A stretch of 64,000 bases of DNA from Hasllibacter sp963833115 (lineage in GTDB: Bacteria; Pseudomonadota; Alphaproteobacteria; Rhodobacterales; Rhodobacteraceae). Shown piece after piece: positions 52,077 to 60,234 of this stretch; positions within the stretch are counted from its first letter, which is position 1, and each line of letters starts with the position of its first letter. The stretch is taken from NCBI GenBank assembly GCA_963833115.1, contig CAWHWS010000002.1:1984001-2048000 (forward strand), read 5' to 3'. The position numbers and the translations under genes were made by a program. Below the pieces are notes generated by a model, which had not been told where the DNA came from, searched no databases, and saw only the letters and a list, made by a program, of their open reading frames with translations.

Positions 52077-53063
52077 ATGCGCAAGCTCTTCGTCCATGTC
52101 GGGACCCATCGGACCGGCACCACGTCGATCCAGGCGTTCATGCACCGTAACGCGGCCGCGCTCGCCCGCCGCGGCGTCCTCTATCCCAACGGGGTGCGCC
52201 GGCATCTCGGCATCATGCACCGGACCCTCGAGCTCAAGGAGGGCTCGATCGTCGCCAAGGCCCTGGAGCGCAAGGCGGAGGCGGCGGGCGCGCACACGGT
52301 CGTCCTGAGCGAGGAGGACGTGTGCAAGCGGACGGATCTGACCCCGATCGAGGCGTTGGCCGAGCGTTTCGACGTGCGGCCGGTGTACTTCGTGCGTCGG
52401 CAGGATCTGTGGCTGGAGAGCTGGTTCTCCCAGAACGTCAAGTGGCAGTGGGACGCGACCCTGGCCCATCGGCCCTGGCCCGACTTCCTCGCCGGGCGGG
52501 ACGCGTTCCACTGGATCCACTACGACGCGGCCGTCCGTCGGCTCGAAGGGCTCTTCGGCGCCGACAAGGCGCATGTCGCGGTGTTCGACCGGGCGTTGAT
52601 GCCGGAGGGTCCGGTGGCCGCCTTCGCCCGGATCGTGGGGATCGACGATCCGGCCGGCTACGGGCGGCTTCCCTCGCTCAACCACGGGTTCTCCCCGATG
52701 ATGAGCGAGGTCATGCGCCGCATGCCCCTCGACGCCGCGGCCCCGAAGCTCCGCGCGCACATCACCAATGCCTGTCAGGCGGCCGACGAGGCCTGGCAGG
52801 CGCGGCACGGGCGCGGGCCCCGGCACCTGATGTCGCCGGCGGAGAGGCGGGCGGTGATGGAGGGCTACGCGGAAGGCAACGCCGCGCTGGCCCGGCGCCG
52901 CTTCGGGCGGGAGGACCTCTTCGCGGAGCCCCTCCCGGACGCGGGCCTGCCACATGGCGCACCGGCCCTGCCGGAGGATTCCGAGCGCCTGATGGACGAG
53001 GTGGTGGCGCCGATGATGGCGGAGCTCATCCGGCGCCTGACGCCGAAGGGCACGGACGCCTAG
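52077..53063 (+). CDS. Sulfotransferase-like protein
   Basis: A 328-residue protein with an N-terminal PAPS-type P-loop GTHRTGTTS at residues 9-17, the 5-prime phosphosulfate-binding pattern, and a downstream PVYFVRRQDLWLESWF segment resembling the 3-prime phosphate loop. No signal peptide or membrane helix is present. It may transfer sulfate to a glycan or lipid, but such P-loop proteins are diverse and the acceptor is unknown. Its stop TAG overlaps, as CTAG, the stop of the convergent hydrolase gene. Confidence 0.72.
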   Translation: MRKLFVHVGTHRTGTTSIQAFMHRNAAALARRGVLYPNGVRRHLGIMHRTLELKEGSIVAKALERKAEAAGAHTVVLSEEDVCKRTDLTPIEALAERFDVRPVYFVRRQDLWLESWFSQNVKWQWDATLAHRPWPDFLAGRDAFHWIHYDAAVRRLEGLFGADKAHVAVFDRALMPEGPVAAFARIVGIDDPAGYGRLPSLNHGFSPMMSEVMRRMPLDAAAPKLRAHITNACQAADEAWQARHGRGPRHLMSPAERRAVMEGYAEGNAALARRRFGREDLFAEPLPDAGLPHGAPALPEDSERLMDEVVAPMMAELIRRLTPKGTDA

Positions 53064-53713
53064 CGCGTCGTCTCCGTCAGTCGGCGGCCGACATAGGCTG
53101 TGACGTCGCCGATCATCGTGTCCATGTGCGGCTCCTCGAAGAAATGGCCGGCGCCTTCGATCTCGCGATGCGTGATCGTGATGCCCTTCTGATCGTGCAG
53201 CTTGGAGACCAGGGCCTGCGTGTCCTTGGGCGGCGCGACCCGGTCGGCGGTGCCGTTGATGATGAGGCCCGAGGACGGGCAGGGCGCCAGGAACGTGAAG
53301 TCGTACATGTTCGCGGGGGGAGAGGCGCTGATGAACCCCGTGATCTCGGGCCGGCGCATCAGGAGCTGCATCCCGATCCAGGCGCCGAACGAGAACCCGG
53401 CCACCCAGCAGTGCTTGGAGTTCTGGTTCATCGCCTGCAGGAAGTCGAGCGCGCTCGCGGCGTCCGACAGCTCGCCGACGCCCTGGTCGTAATCGCCCTG
53501 GCTGCGTCCGACGCCGCGAAAGTTGAAGCGCAGGACCGTGAAGCCCATCTTATGGAACGCGTAGTGGAGGTTGTAGACGACCTTGTTGTTCATCGTGCCG
53601 CCGAACTGGGGATGCGGATGGAGCACGATGGCGAGCGGAGCGTCCTTCTCCTTCTGGGGGTGGTAGCGTCCCTCGAGGCGGCCATCGGGGCCGGGAAAGA
53701 TCACTTCGGGCAT
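53060..53713 (-). CDS. Alpha/beta hydrolase
   Basis: A 217-residue hydrolase of the short dienelactone-hydrolase-like type. The oxyanion region is LHPHPQFGGTMNNKVV, the nucleophile is S108 in GFSFG, and the histidine is in EGAGHFFEE. Homologues named alpha/beta hydrolase occur next to iscR in several Rhodobacterales. The substrate is unknown. It is convergent with the sulfotransferase-like gene and divergent from iscR, sharing a 170-bp promoter region. Confidence 0.85.
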   Translation of the reverse strand: MPEVIFPGPDGRLEGRYHPQKEKDAPLAIVLHPHPQFGGTMNNKVVYNLHYAFHKMGFTVLRFNFRGVGRSQGDYDQGVGELSDAASALDFLQAMNQNSKHCWVAGFSFGAWIGMQLLMRRPEITGFISASPPANMYDFTFLAPCPSSGLIINGTADRVAPPKDTQALVSKLHDQKGITITHREIEGAGHFFEEPHMDTMIGDVTAYVGRRLTETTR

Positions 53714-53749
53714 GCGGGTGTCCTCACTGCGCCTCGGCGCGGGCTTTCG

Positions 53750-53778
53750 TTGACGGGCGCGGCGGCGGAACCTAGGAC
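53750..53778 (+). promoter_or_regulatory. Candidate iscR-suf operon promoter
   Basis: TTGACG (53750-53755), a 17-nt spacer and TAGGAC (53773-53778) form a sigma-70-like pair 105 nt before the iscR ATG. The -35 matches 5 of 6. The rest of the 53714-53883 gap shows no clear IscR box. Confidence 0.5.
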
Positions 53779-53883
53779 GATTCCAAGTTCGGGCCGGGCG
53801 GGCCGGATCGCCGGGAGGTATGTCCGTTCGGCCGCGGTTGCAACGCGCGCCGGCGCGGCCGCCATGCCGCGGGAGGGCCGCAG

Positions 53884-54339
53884 ATGAAGCTCAGCACGAA
53901 GGGCCGCTACGCGATGGTCGCGCTCGCTGACATCGCGCTGCGCGGGGAGGACGCGCTCGTGCCGCTCGCCGAGCTGTCCAAGCGGCAGGACTTGAGCCTG
54001 GCCTATCTCGAGCAGCTCTTCGCGCGGTTGCGGCGCGCGGGGCTCGTCGTCTCGGTCCGCGGGCCGGGCGGGGGCTACCGTCTTGCGCGTCCGGCGACGG
54101 AGATCCGCGTCGCGGACGTGCTCGCCGCGGTGGACGAGCGGATCGACGCGATGCGTCCCGGCGCCGGCGCCTCGGGCGGGATGTCGGGCAGCCGGGCCCA
54201 GTCGATGACGAACCGGCTCTGGGAAGGGCTCAGCGCGCATGTCTACGTGTTCCTTCACCAGACGCGCCTGTCCGACGTCGTCGCGAACGGGCTGAGCCCG
54301 TGCCCGGCGGTGCCGCTGCTCCTGGAGGTCGTCGACTGA
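53884..54339 (+). CDS. iscR: Rrf2 family regulator IscR, single-cysteine form
   Basis: A 151-residue Rrf2 regulator heading the Fe-S assembly operon. The winged helix starts MKLSTKGRYAMVALADIAL, with the wing RGPGGGYRLARPA. The loop that in E. coli IscR carries three [2Fe-2S] cysteines (C92, C98, C104) here reads MRPGAGASGGMSGSRAQSM with none. The only cysteine in the protein is C140 in LSPCPAV. IscR of Rhodobacter sphaeroides likewise lacks the three-cysteine set and is reported to bind a cluster by a different scheme. It likely represses the operon when clusters suffice. Confidence 0.9.
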   Translation: MKLSTKGRYAMVALADIALRGEDALVPLAELSKRQDLSLAYLEQLFARLRRAGLVVSVRGPGGGYRLARPATEIRVADVLAAVDERIDAMRPGAGASGGMSGSRAQSMTNRLWEGLSAHVYVFLHQTRLSDVVANGLSPCPAVPLLLEVVD

Positions 54340-54361
54340 TGGCCGGCGTCTCGGGGATCGC

Positions 54362-54465
54362 GCGCGCTCCCGCCCGCTTCGGCGCTGCGCGCCTGCCAGC
54401 GGTTGGGCCGGGCCTCGCCTCCGGCTTCGGCGGCGCCTCCGGCGGGGGCTGGGCCGCGCCCGGAT
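54362..54465 (+). repeat. Dispersed intergenic repeat, copy E
   Basis: This lies inside the Fe-S operon, between iscR and the cysteine desulfurase gene. It starts GCGCGCTCCCGCCC and contains GGTTGGGCCGGGCCTCGCC and a tail with CCTCCGGCTTCGGCGGCGCC. It could act as an mRNA hairpin that lowers read-through from iscR. Confidence 0.72.
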
Positions 54466-54466
54466 C

Positions 54467-55510
54467 ATGAGCCGCGCCTATCTCGACTGGAACGCGAGCG
54501 CGCCTCTGCGGCCCGAGGCGCGGTCGGCGGTGATCGACGCGCTGGACGTGGTCGGGAACCCGTCCTCGGTCCATGCCGAGGGGCGCGAGGCGCGGCGGAT
54601 CGTGGCGCGCGCCCGGGCGCAGGTCGCCGAAGCCGCGGGAGCGGCGGCGGGCGAGGTGGTGTTCACCGCGTCCGCGACGGAGGCCGCGGCGTTCGCGCTG
54701 CGGGGCCGGGGGCTCGCCTCCGCGGCGGTGGAGCACGATTGCGTCGGTGCCTGGACGGACGGGGCGCTCGCCGTGTCCTGCGCCGGGGCCGTGGCGGTCG
54801 ATGCGCCGGACCAGAGCGCCCTGCAGGCGGCGAACGGCGAGACCGGCGTCGCCCAGCACGTGCCTCGGGGGGTCGCCGTCACGGACGCGGTGCAGGCGTT
54901 CGGCAAGCTGCCGGTCGCGTTCGACTGGTCCGGCGCGGGAATGGCGCTCCTCTCCTCGCACAAGATCGGGGGGCCTCGCGGGGCGGGCGCGCTCCTCCTG
55001 CGGCAGGGTCAGGACCCGGCGCCGATCCTGCGCGGCGGCGGCCAGGAGATGGGCCGCAGGGCCGGGACCGAGGACGTCGCGGCGATCGCGGGATTCGGCG
55101 CGGCGGCCGAGGCGGCAGCGCGGGATCTGGCGGATGGCGTCTGGGAGGGGGTTGCCGAACTTAGAAACGTTCTAGAATCCCTCTTGGAAGACGGGGACCA
55201 CCGGACTATTTCTGTCGGGAAAGGGGCGCCGCGGTTGCCCAACACGCTGTGCGCGCTGGCGCCGGGTTGGAAGGGCGAGACGCAGGTGATGGCCATGGAC
55301 CTGGCGGGCTTCGCGATCAGCGCGGGGTCGGCCTGCTCCTCCGGCAAGGTCCGGGCGAGCCGGGTCCTGACGGCGATGGGCCATTCGGCGGAGGACGCGG
55401 CCTGCGCGGTGCGGATCAGCATCGGCCCCGCGACGACGATCGACGAGGTGCGGCGCTTCGCGGATGCGTGGCGGACCGCGAGAGGCAGGGCGGCGAGACG
55501 CGCCGCATGA
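54467..55510 (+). CDS. Cysteine desulfurase, NifS/IscS-like
   Basis: A 347-residue group I-type desulfurase, shorter than IscS (about 400). It starts AYLDWNASAPLRPEA. PLP lysine is K166 in SSHKIGGPRG. The catalytic cysteine is C290 in the SAGSACSSGKVRAS loop. It releases sulfur from cysteine for cluster assembly, apparently alongside SufS encoded at the end of the operon. Codons in about 55152-55225 are strikingly AT-rich (TTA, AGA, CTA, ATT, TCT) compared with the rest of the gene, where an Irr-like box and promoter pair occur. It is annotated as iscS-like in related operons. Confidence 0.88.
   Translation: MSRAYLDWNASAPLRPEARSAVIDALDVVGNPSSVHAEGREARRIVARARAQVAEAAGAAAGEVVFTASATEAAAFALRGRGLASAAVEHDCVGAWTDGALAVSCAGAVAVDAPDQSALQAANGETGVAQHVPRGVAVTDAVQAFGKLPVAFDWSGAGMALLSSHKIGGPRGAGALLLRQGQDPAPILRGGGQEMGRRAGTEDVAAIAGFGAAAEAAARDLADGVWEGVAELRNVLESLLEDGDHRTISVGKGAPRLPNTLCALAPGWKGETQVMAMDLAGFAISAGSACSSGKVRASRVLTAMGHSAEDAACAVRISIGPATTIDEVRRFADAWRTARGRAARRAA
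55160..55176 (+). promoter_or_regulatory. Irr/ICE-like palindrome inside the desulfurase gene
   Basis: C-TTAGAA-ACG-TTCTAG-A matches, in 12 of 14 fixed positions, the palindromic TTTAGAA-N3-TTCTAAA form I recall for the alphaproteobacterial iron-control element. It sits in an AT-rich pocket of an otherwise GC-rich coding sequence, 345 nt before sufB. Confidence 0.5.
55184..55212 (+). promoter_or_regulatory. Candidate internal promoter for sufBCDS
   Basis: TTGGAA (55184-55189), 17-nt spacer, TATTTC (55207-55212), just downstream of the Irr-like palindrome. Matches to consensus are moderate; the support is mainly position and base composition. Transcription would start about 300 nt before the sufB ATG. 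Confidence 0.4.
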
Positions 55511-55520
55511 GGAGACGGAC

Positions 55521-57029
55521 ATGAGCCTGGACGAGATCGAAGTCCGCGAGGGCGTGGAGCGCGACACCGTCGAGGCGGTCGCGGCGCTGGCCGGCAAGTA
55601 CAAGCACGGCTGGGCGACGGACGTGGAGATGGAGTTCGCGCCCAAGGGGCTCAGCGAGGACATCGTGCGCCTGATCTCGTCGAAGAACGACGAGCCGGAG
55701 TGGATGCTGGAGTGGCGGCTCGCGGCCTATGCGCGCTGGCTGGAGATGGACGAGCCGGACTGGTCGATGGTCCGCTACCCCAAGATCGACTACCAGGAGC
55801 AGTACTACTACGCCCGGCCCAAGAGCATGGACGTCAAGCCCAAGTCGTTGGACGAGGTCGACCCCGACCTCCTTCGCACCTACGAGAAGCTGGGCATCCC
55901 CCTCAAGGAGCAGGCGATCCTCGCCGGCGTGGAGCCGGGCGACGGCGACCGGCGGGTGGCCGTGGACGCGGTGTTCGACAGCGTCAGCGTGGGCACGACC
56001 TTCAAGAAGGAGCTGGCGGCGGCGGGCGTGATCTTCTGCTCGATCTCCGAGGCGATCCAGGACCACCCAGAGCTCGTGCGGAAGTACCTCGCCAGCGTGG
56101 TCCCGCAGGGCGACAACTACTTCGCCGCGCTCAACTGCGCCGTCTTCACCGATGGCAGCTTCGTCTACATCCCCGAGGGCGTGCGCTGCCCGATGGAGCT
56201 GTCGACCTATTTCCGCATCAACGCCGAGAACACCGGCCAGTTCGAGCGCACGCTGATCATCGCCGAGAAGGGCTCCTACGTGAGCTATCTCGAGGGCTGC
56301 ACCGCGCCGCAGCGCGACACGCACCAGCTCCACGCGGCGGTGGTCGAGATCGTGGCGCTCGAGGACGCGGAGGTGAAGTACTCGACCGTCCAGAACTGGT
56401 ATCCGGGCGACGAGAACGGCAAGGGCGGCATCTACAACTTCGTCACCAAGCGCGCCGACTGCCGGGGCGACCGGGCGAAGGTGATGTGGACGCAGGTGGA
56501 GACGGGATCGGCCGTCACCTGGAAGTACCCGTCCTGCATCCTGCGCGGCGACGACAGTCAGGGCGAGTTCTACTCCATCGCCATCGCCAACAACGCCCAG
56601 CAGGCGGACACCGGGACCAAGATGGTCCACCTCGGCAAGCGCACGAAGTCGCGCATCGTGTCCAAGGGAATCTCGGCCGGGAGGGCGCAGAACACCTATC
56701 GCGGGCTGGTATCGATGCATCCCAAGGCGGTGGACAGCCGCAACTACACGCAATGCGACAGCCTGCTGATCGGTGGAAAGTGCGGGGCGCACACGGTCCC
56801 GTATATCGAGGTGAAGAACAACTCGTCCCGGGTCGAGCACGAGGCGACGACCTCCAAGGTGGACGACGACCAGCTCTTCTACTGCCGCCAGCGCGGCATG
56901 GACGAGGAGGAGGCCGTGGCGCTCGTGGTGAACGGCTTCTGCAAGGAGGTGCTCCAGGCGCTCCCGATGGAGTTCGCCATGGAGGCCCAGCAGCTCGTCG
57001 CCATCTCGCTCGAAGGGTCCGTGGGCTGA
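55521..57029 (+). CDS. sufB: Fe-S cluster scaffold subunit SufB
   Basis: A 502-residue SufB. The conserved ARPKSMDVKPKSLDEVDP, VFDSVSVGTTFKKEL, the basic core with RTLIIAEKGSYVSYLEGC, and QCDSLLIGGKCGAHTVPY with C412 (equivalent region to the SufB cluster-assembly cysteine) are all present. It forms the SufBC2D scaffold that assembles [4Fe-4S] clusters. The ATG at 55521 has AGGAG just after the preceding stop. The operon order is iscR, desulfurase, sufB, sufC, sufD. Confidence 0.96.
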   Translation: MSLDEIEVREGVERDTVEAVAALAGKYKHGWATDVEMEFAPKGLSEDIVRLISSKNDEPEWMLEWRLAAYARWLEMDEPDWSMVRYPKIDYQEQYYYARPKSMDVKPKSLDEVDPDLLRTYEKLGIPLKEQAILAGVEPGDGDRRVAVDAVFDSVSVGTTFKKELAAAGVIFCSISEAIQDHPELVRKYLASVVPQGDNYFAALNCAVFTDGSFVYIPEGVRCPMELSTYFRINAENTGQFERTLIIAEKGSYVSYLEGCTAPQRDTHQLHAAVVEIVALEDAEVKYSTVQNWYPGDENGKGGIYNFVTKRADCRGDRAKVMWTQVETGSAVTWKYPSCILRGDDSQGEFYSIAIANNAQQADTGTKMVHLGKRTKSRIVSKGISAGRAQNTYRGLVSMHPKAVDSRNYTQCDSLLIGGKCGAHTVPYIEVKNNSSRVEHEATTSKVDDDQLFYCRQRGMDEEEAVALVVNGFCKEVLQALPMEFAMEAQQLVAISLEGSVG

Positions 57030-57095
57030 GCCTCTGATGCACAAGGCCGGGCGGCGCGTGAAGAGCGCCCCGCATCCGGCTCAGGAGAATACCGA

Positions 57096-57851
57096 ATGTT
57101 GAAGATCGAGAACCTGCACGCCTCTCTCGCGGAGGAGGACAAGGCGATCCTGAAGGGCGTCGACCTGACGGTGGGCGCGGGGCAGGTGCACGCCATCATG
57201 GGGCCGAACGGGTCGGGCAAGTCGACCCTGTCCTACGTCCTGTCGGGGCGCGACGGCTACGAGGTCACCGGCGGGTCCGCGACCATCGAGGGCGCCGACA
57301 TCCTCGGGCTGGAGCCGGAGGAGCGCGCCGCGGCGGGGCTGTTCCTGGCGTTCCAGTACCCGGTGGAGATCCCGGGCGTCGGCAACATGACCTTCCTGCG
57401 CACGGCGGTGAACGCGCAGCGCAAGGCGCGCGGCGAGGAGGAGATGTCCTCGACCGAGTTCCTCAAGACGATCCGCGCCAAGGCCAAGGAGCTCGACATC
57501 GACGCCGACATGCTCAAGCGGCCGGTCAACGTCGGCTTCTCGGGGGGCGAGAAGAAGCGCAACGAGATCCTTCAGATGGCGATGCTCGAGCCGAAGATGT
57601 GCATCCTGGACGAGACCGATTCCGGCCTCGACGTGGACGCGATGAAGCTCGTCTCCAAGGGGGTGAACGCCCTGCGCGACGCGGGCCGCTCCTTCCTCGT
57701 CATCACCCACTATCAACGGCTTCTGGACCATATCCGCCCGGACGTGGTGCACATCATGGCCGACGGCCGCATCGTGAAATCCGGCGGGCCGGACCTCGCG
57801 CTGGAGGTCGAGACGAACGGCTATGCCGGCATCGTCGGGGAGGCCGCCTGA
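57096..57851 (+). CDS. sufC: Fe-S assembly ATPase SufC
   Basis: A 251-residue ABC-type ATPase. Walker A is GPNGSGKST, the signature is FSGGEKKRNEI, and Walker B is CILDETDSGLDVD, followed by the switch region ITHYQRLLDHIRPD. It drives conformational change of SufB-SufD. The ATG at 57096 has CAGGAG upstream, 66 nt after sufB. Its stop overlaps the sufD start (TGATG). Confidence 0.96.
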   Translation: MLKIENLHASLAEEDKAILKGVDLTVGAGQVHAIMGPNGSGKSTLSYVLSGRDGYEVTGGSATIEGADILGLEPEERAAAGLFLAFQYPVEIPGVGNMTFLRTAVNAQRKARGEEEMSSTEFLKTIRAKAKELDIDADMLKRPVNVGFSGGEKKRNEILQMAMLEPKMCILDETDSGLDVDAMKLVSKGVNALRDAGRSFLVITHYQRLLDHIRPDVVHIMADGRIVKSGGPDLALEVETNGYAGIVGEAA

Positions 57852-59149
57852 TGGCCCGCCGGGCGCAACTGGCGCAGGCCAAGGCGGATGCGACGGCCGC
57901 GCGTCTGGCCGGAGTGACGCCGCCGGACGGCCCGGCCTGGGCCGCGCCCGCGCGCGCGTCCGCCATGGAGCGGCTCGGCGCGATGGGCCTGCCGATGCGG
58001 CGGGACGAGTACTGGCGCTGGACCGATCCCGCGAGCCTGCACGCCGCGCAGACCGTGCCCGCCGCGGTGTTCGACGACAGCGACGAGGCGCCGCTCTACG
58101 ACGCCGTGGACCGGCTGCGCGTCGTCTTCGTCGACGGGGTGTTCGACGCGGAGGCCTCCGACCCGCTGGAGATGTCCGGGGTCGAGATCGGGCGCCTCTC
58201 CGACGGCGCCGACATCCACTGGGCGCAGGGCGCGTACGGCACGCTCGAGGCCGCCGCGCAGGACCCGGTGCACCGCCCGCTCGCGGCGCTGAACACCGCC
58301 ATGGCGACCGACGGCCTGCTGATCCGCGCGACCGGCGCGGCGTCGCGGCCCGTGAACCTCATCTATCGCCATTCGGCGGAGGGCAGCGACGCGGTCCTGC
58401 ACCACGTTATCCGGGTGGAGGCGGGCGCCTCGCTCACGGTGCTGGAGAACGGGCCCGCCGCCGCGCGGTTCAACAAGTGCATGGAGGTGGAGGTCGCCGA
58501 CGACGCGGCCTTCCACCACGTCCGCGCGCAGGGGCGCGACCACGAGCGCCGCGCGGTCACCCACGTCTTCGCCCGGCTCGGCGCGCGCAGCCTGTTCAAG
58601 TCCTTCACCCTGACGGCGAACGGCGTGCTGACGCGCAACGAGGTGGTCATGACGATGACCGGGGACGATTCCAGCGCCCACGTCGCCGGCGCCGCGCTCG
58701 GGGACGGGCCGGCCTTCCTCCACGACGACACGGTGTTCGTGACCCACGACGCCGAGCGCTGCGAGAGCCGGCAGGTGTTCAAGAAGGTCCTGCGCAACGG
58801 CGCGACCGGCGTGTTCCAGGGCAAGATCCTCGTCAAGGAGGGCGCGCAGAAGACCGACGGCTACCAGATCAGCCAGGCCCTGCTGCTCGACGGGGACTCG
58901 ACGTTCCAGGCCAAGCCGGAGCTGGAGATCTACGCCGACGACGTCATCTGCTCGCACGGCTCCACCACCGGCGCGATCGACGAGACGGCGCTCTACTACC
59001 TGCGCTCGCGCGGCATCCCCACGCCCGAGGCCCAGGATCTCCTGACGCTCGCCTTCCTCGCCGAGGCGCTCGACGAGATCGCCGACGAGGCCATCGCCGA
59101 GGACCTGCGCGCCCGCCTGGCCAACTGGCTCGGCCGGCGCCGCCGCTGA
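57851..59149 (+). CDS. sufD: Fe-S assembly protein SufD
   Basis: A 432-residue SufD. The N-terminal helical part (AMGLPMRRDEYWRWTDP) is followed by the beta-helix core (HVFARLGARSLFKSFTLTANG) and the C-terminal conserved CSHGSTTGAIDETALYYLRSRGI in family form. It completes the SufBC2D complex and helps iron acquisition. The start ATG shares bases with the sufC stop, so stoichiometry is translationally linked. The next gene starts on the base after its stop. Confidence 0.93.
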   Translation: MARRAQLAQAKADATAARLAGVTPPDGPAWAAPARASAMERLGAMGLPMRRDEYWRWTDPASLHAAQTVPAAVFDDSDEAPLYDAVDRLRVVFVDGVFDAEASDPLEMSGVEIGRLSDGADIHWAQGAYGTLEAAAQDPVHRPLAALNTAMATDGLLIRATGAASRPVNLIYRHSAEGSDAVLHHVIRVEAGASLTVLENGPAAARFNKCMEVEVADDAAFHHVRAQGRDHERRAVTHVFARLGARSLFKSFTLTANGVLTRNEVVMTMTGDDSSAHVAGAALGDGPAFLHDDTVFVTHDAERCESRQVFKKVLRNGATGVFQGKILVKEGAQKTDGYQISQALLLDGDSTFQAKPELEIYADDVICSHGSTTGAIDETALYYLRSRGIPTPEAQDLLTLAFLAEALDEIADEAIAEDLRARLANWLGRRRR

Positions 59150-59656
59150 ATGGCGCTTGTGCCCGACATCGCGGCGACCTACCGCCGCCCGGTCCGGGTG
59201 CAGGAGGAGAAGATCGCCAGCGGCCGCGAGGACCTGGCGCTGATCTACCTCATGCTGGCCTGCGTGATGATCTTCGTCGGACAGTGGCCCCGCCTGGCGC
59301 GGGAGGCCTACCTCAAGGACGTCGCGCTCGAGCCGCTGATCGGCGGCGCGTTGATGGCCTGGGTCTTCATCATGCCCGTCGTCCTCTACGCGCTCGGCTG
59401 GATCGTCGCGCAGGGCGGCCGCGCCCTTCGCCGACCGGTCGGGGCGTTCGGCTCCCGGATGGCGCTCTTCTGGGCGCTCGTCGCGGCCCTGCCGCTCTGG
59501 CTGCTGCAGGCGCTGACCGCGGCGATGGTCGGGCCCGGGACGGCGCTCGGCATCGTGGGCGCGGCGGCGTTCGGCGCCTTCGCGGCGTTCTGGATCGCGG
59601 GCCTGATCGCCGCGCGGCGCTTGGCCTCCGGCGCGGGCCCGGCTAGGGCGGCGTGA
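59150..59656 (+). CDS. Yip1-like membrane protein in suf operon (first)
   Basis: A 168-residue protein with four predicted transmembrane helices after a polar N-terminus (RRPVRVQEEKIASGREDLALIYLMLACVMIFVG region). It is related in layout to the YIP1-domain proteins found between sufD and sufS in Rhodobacterales. It begins on the base after the sufD stop and its own stop overlaps the next ATG (TGATG). Function is unknown. Fixed position suggests a membrane link to Fe-S assembly, for example iron or protein recruitment (inference). Confidence 0.72.
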   Translation: MALVPDIAATYRRPVRVQEEKIASGREDLALIYLMLACVMIFVGQWPRLAREAYLKDVALEPLIGGALMAWVFIMPVVLYALGWIVAQGGRALRRPVGAFGSRMALFWALVAALPLWLLQALTAAMVGPGTALGIVGAAAFGAFAAFWIAGLIAARRLASGAGPARAA

Positions 59657-60225
59657 TGGACATAGCCGCACTTGCCGGGCTGACCTTGCGCGCGCCGCGG
59701 ACCGCCGCGCGGGCCATCCTCGACTCCGGGATCGACCGGGCCCGCCATTTCGAGATCTTCCTCCTCGTGATCGCGCTGTCCGGCGCCCTCGGGCAGCTCA
59801 CGCTGATCCTCCTGCCGCTGCAGGACGCGCCGGAGGACGCGCCGCGGATCACCGGCCTCATCATCGCCGCGCTCGTCGGGGCCTCCATCCTGCTGCTGAC
59901 CTTCGTGCTGCATCTGGGGGGGCGCCTCTTCGGCGGTACGGGGGACGTGCGCGACGCGATGCTCCTCGTGCTATGGGCGCAGTTCCTGATGACCTGCCTG
60001 CAGGCGGTCGAGCTCCTCATCGCGCTGGCCTTACCGGGCGCGGGGGGCGCGCTGGCGCTGGTCGCGGTCGGGTTCCTCTTGTGGCTGCTGACGAACTTCG
60101 CCGCCGAGCTCCACGGGTTCGAGAGCCTCGCGCGCACTTTCGTCGGGCTGGCGGCGGCGATGCTCGGTCTCTCCCTGATCCTGTCGATCGCGCTGACGCT
60201 GCTGATCTCCGTCACGCCCGCCTGA
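59656..60225 (+). CDS. Yip1-domain membrane protein in suf operon (second)
   Basis: A 189-residue integral membrane protein with about five helices (IFLLVIALSGALGQLTLILL; ITGLIIAALVGASILLLTFVL; LMTCLQAVELLIALAL; and two near the C-terminus). The LTLRAPRTAARAILD N-terminus and GTGDVRDAMLLVLWAQF are typical of YIP1-domain proteins in Rhodobacterales suf operons. The ATG at 59656 overlaps the preceding stop. sufS follows after 9 nt. The function is unproven. Confidence 0.78.
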   Translation: MDIAALAGLTLRAPRTAARAILDSGIDRARHFEIFLLVIALSGALGQLTLILLPLQDAPEDAPRITGLIIAALVGASILLLTFVLHLGGRLFGGTGDVRDAMLLVLWAQFLMTCLQAVELLIALALPGAGGALALVAVGFLLWLLTNFAAELHGFESLARTFVGLAAAMLGLSLILSIALTLLISVTPA

Positions 60226-60234
60226 GGAATCGCC

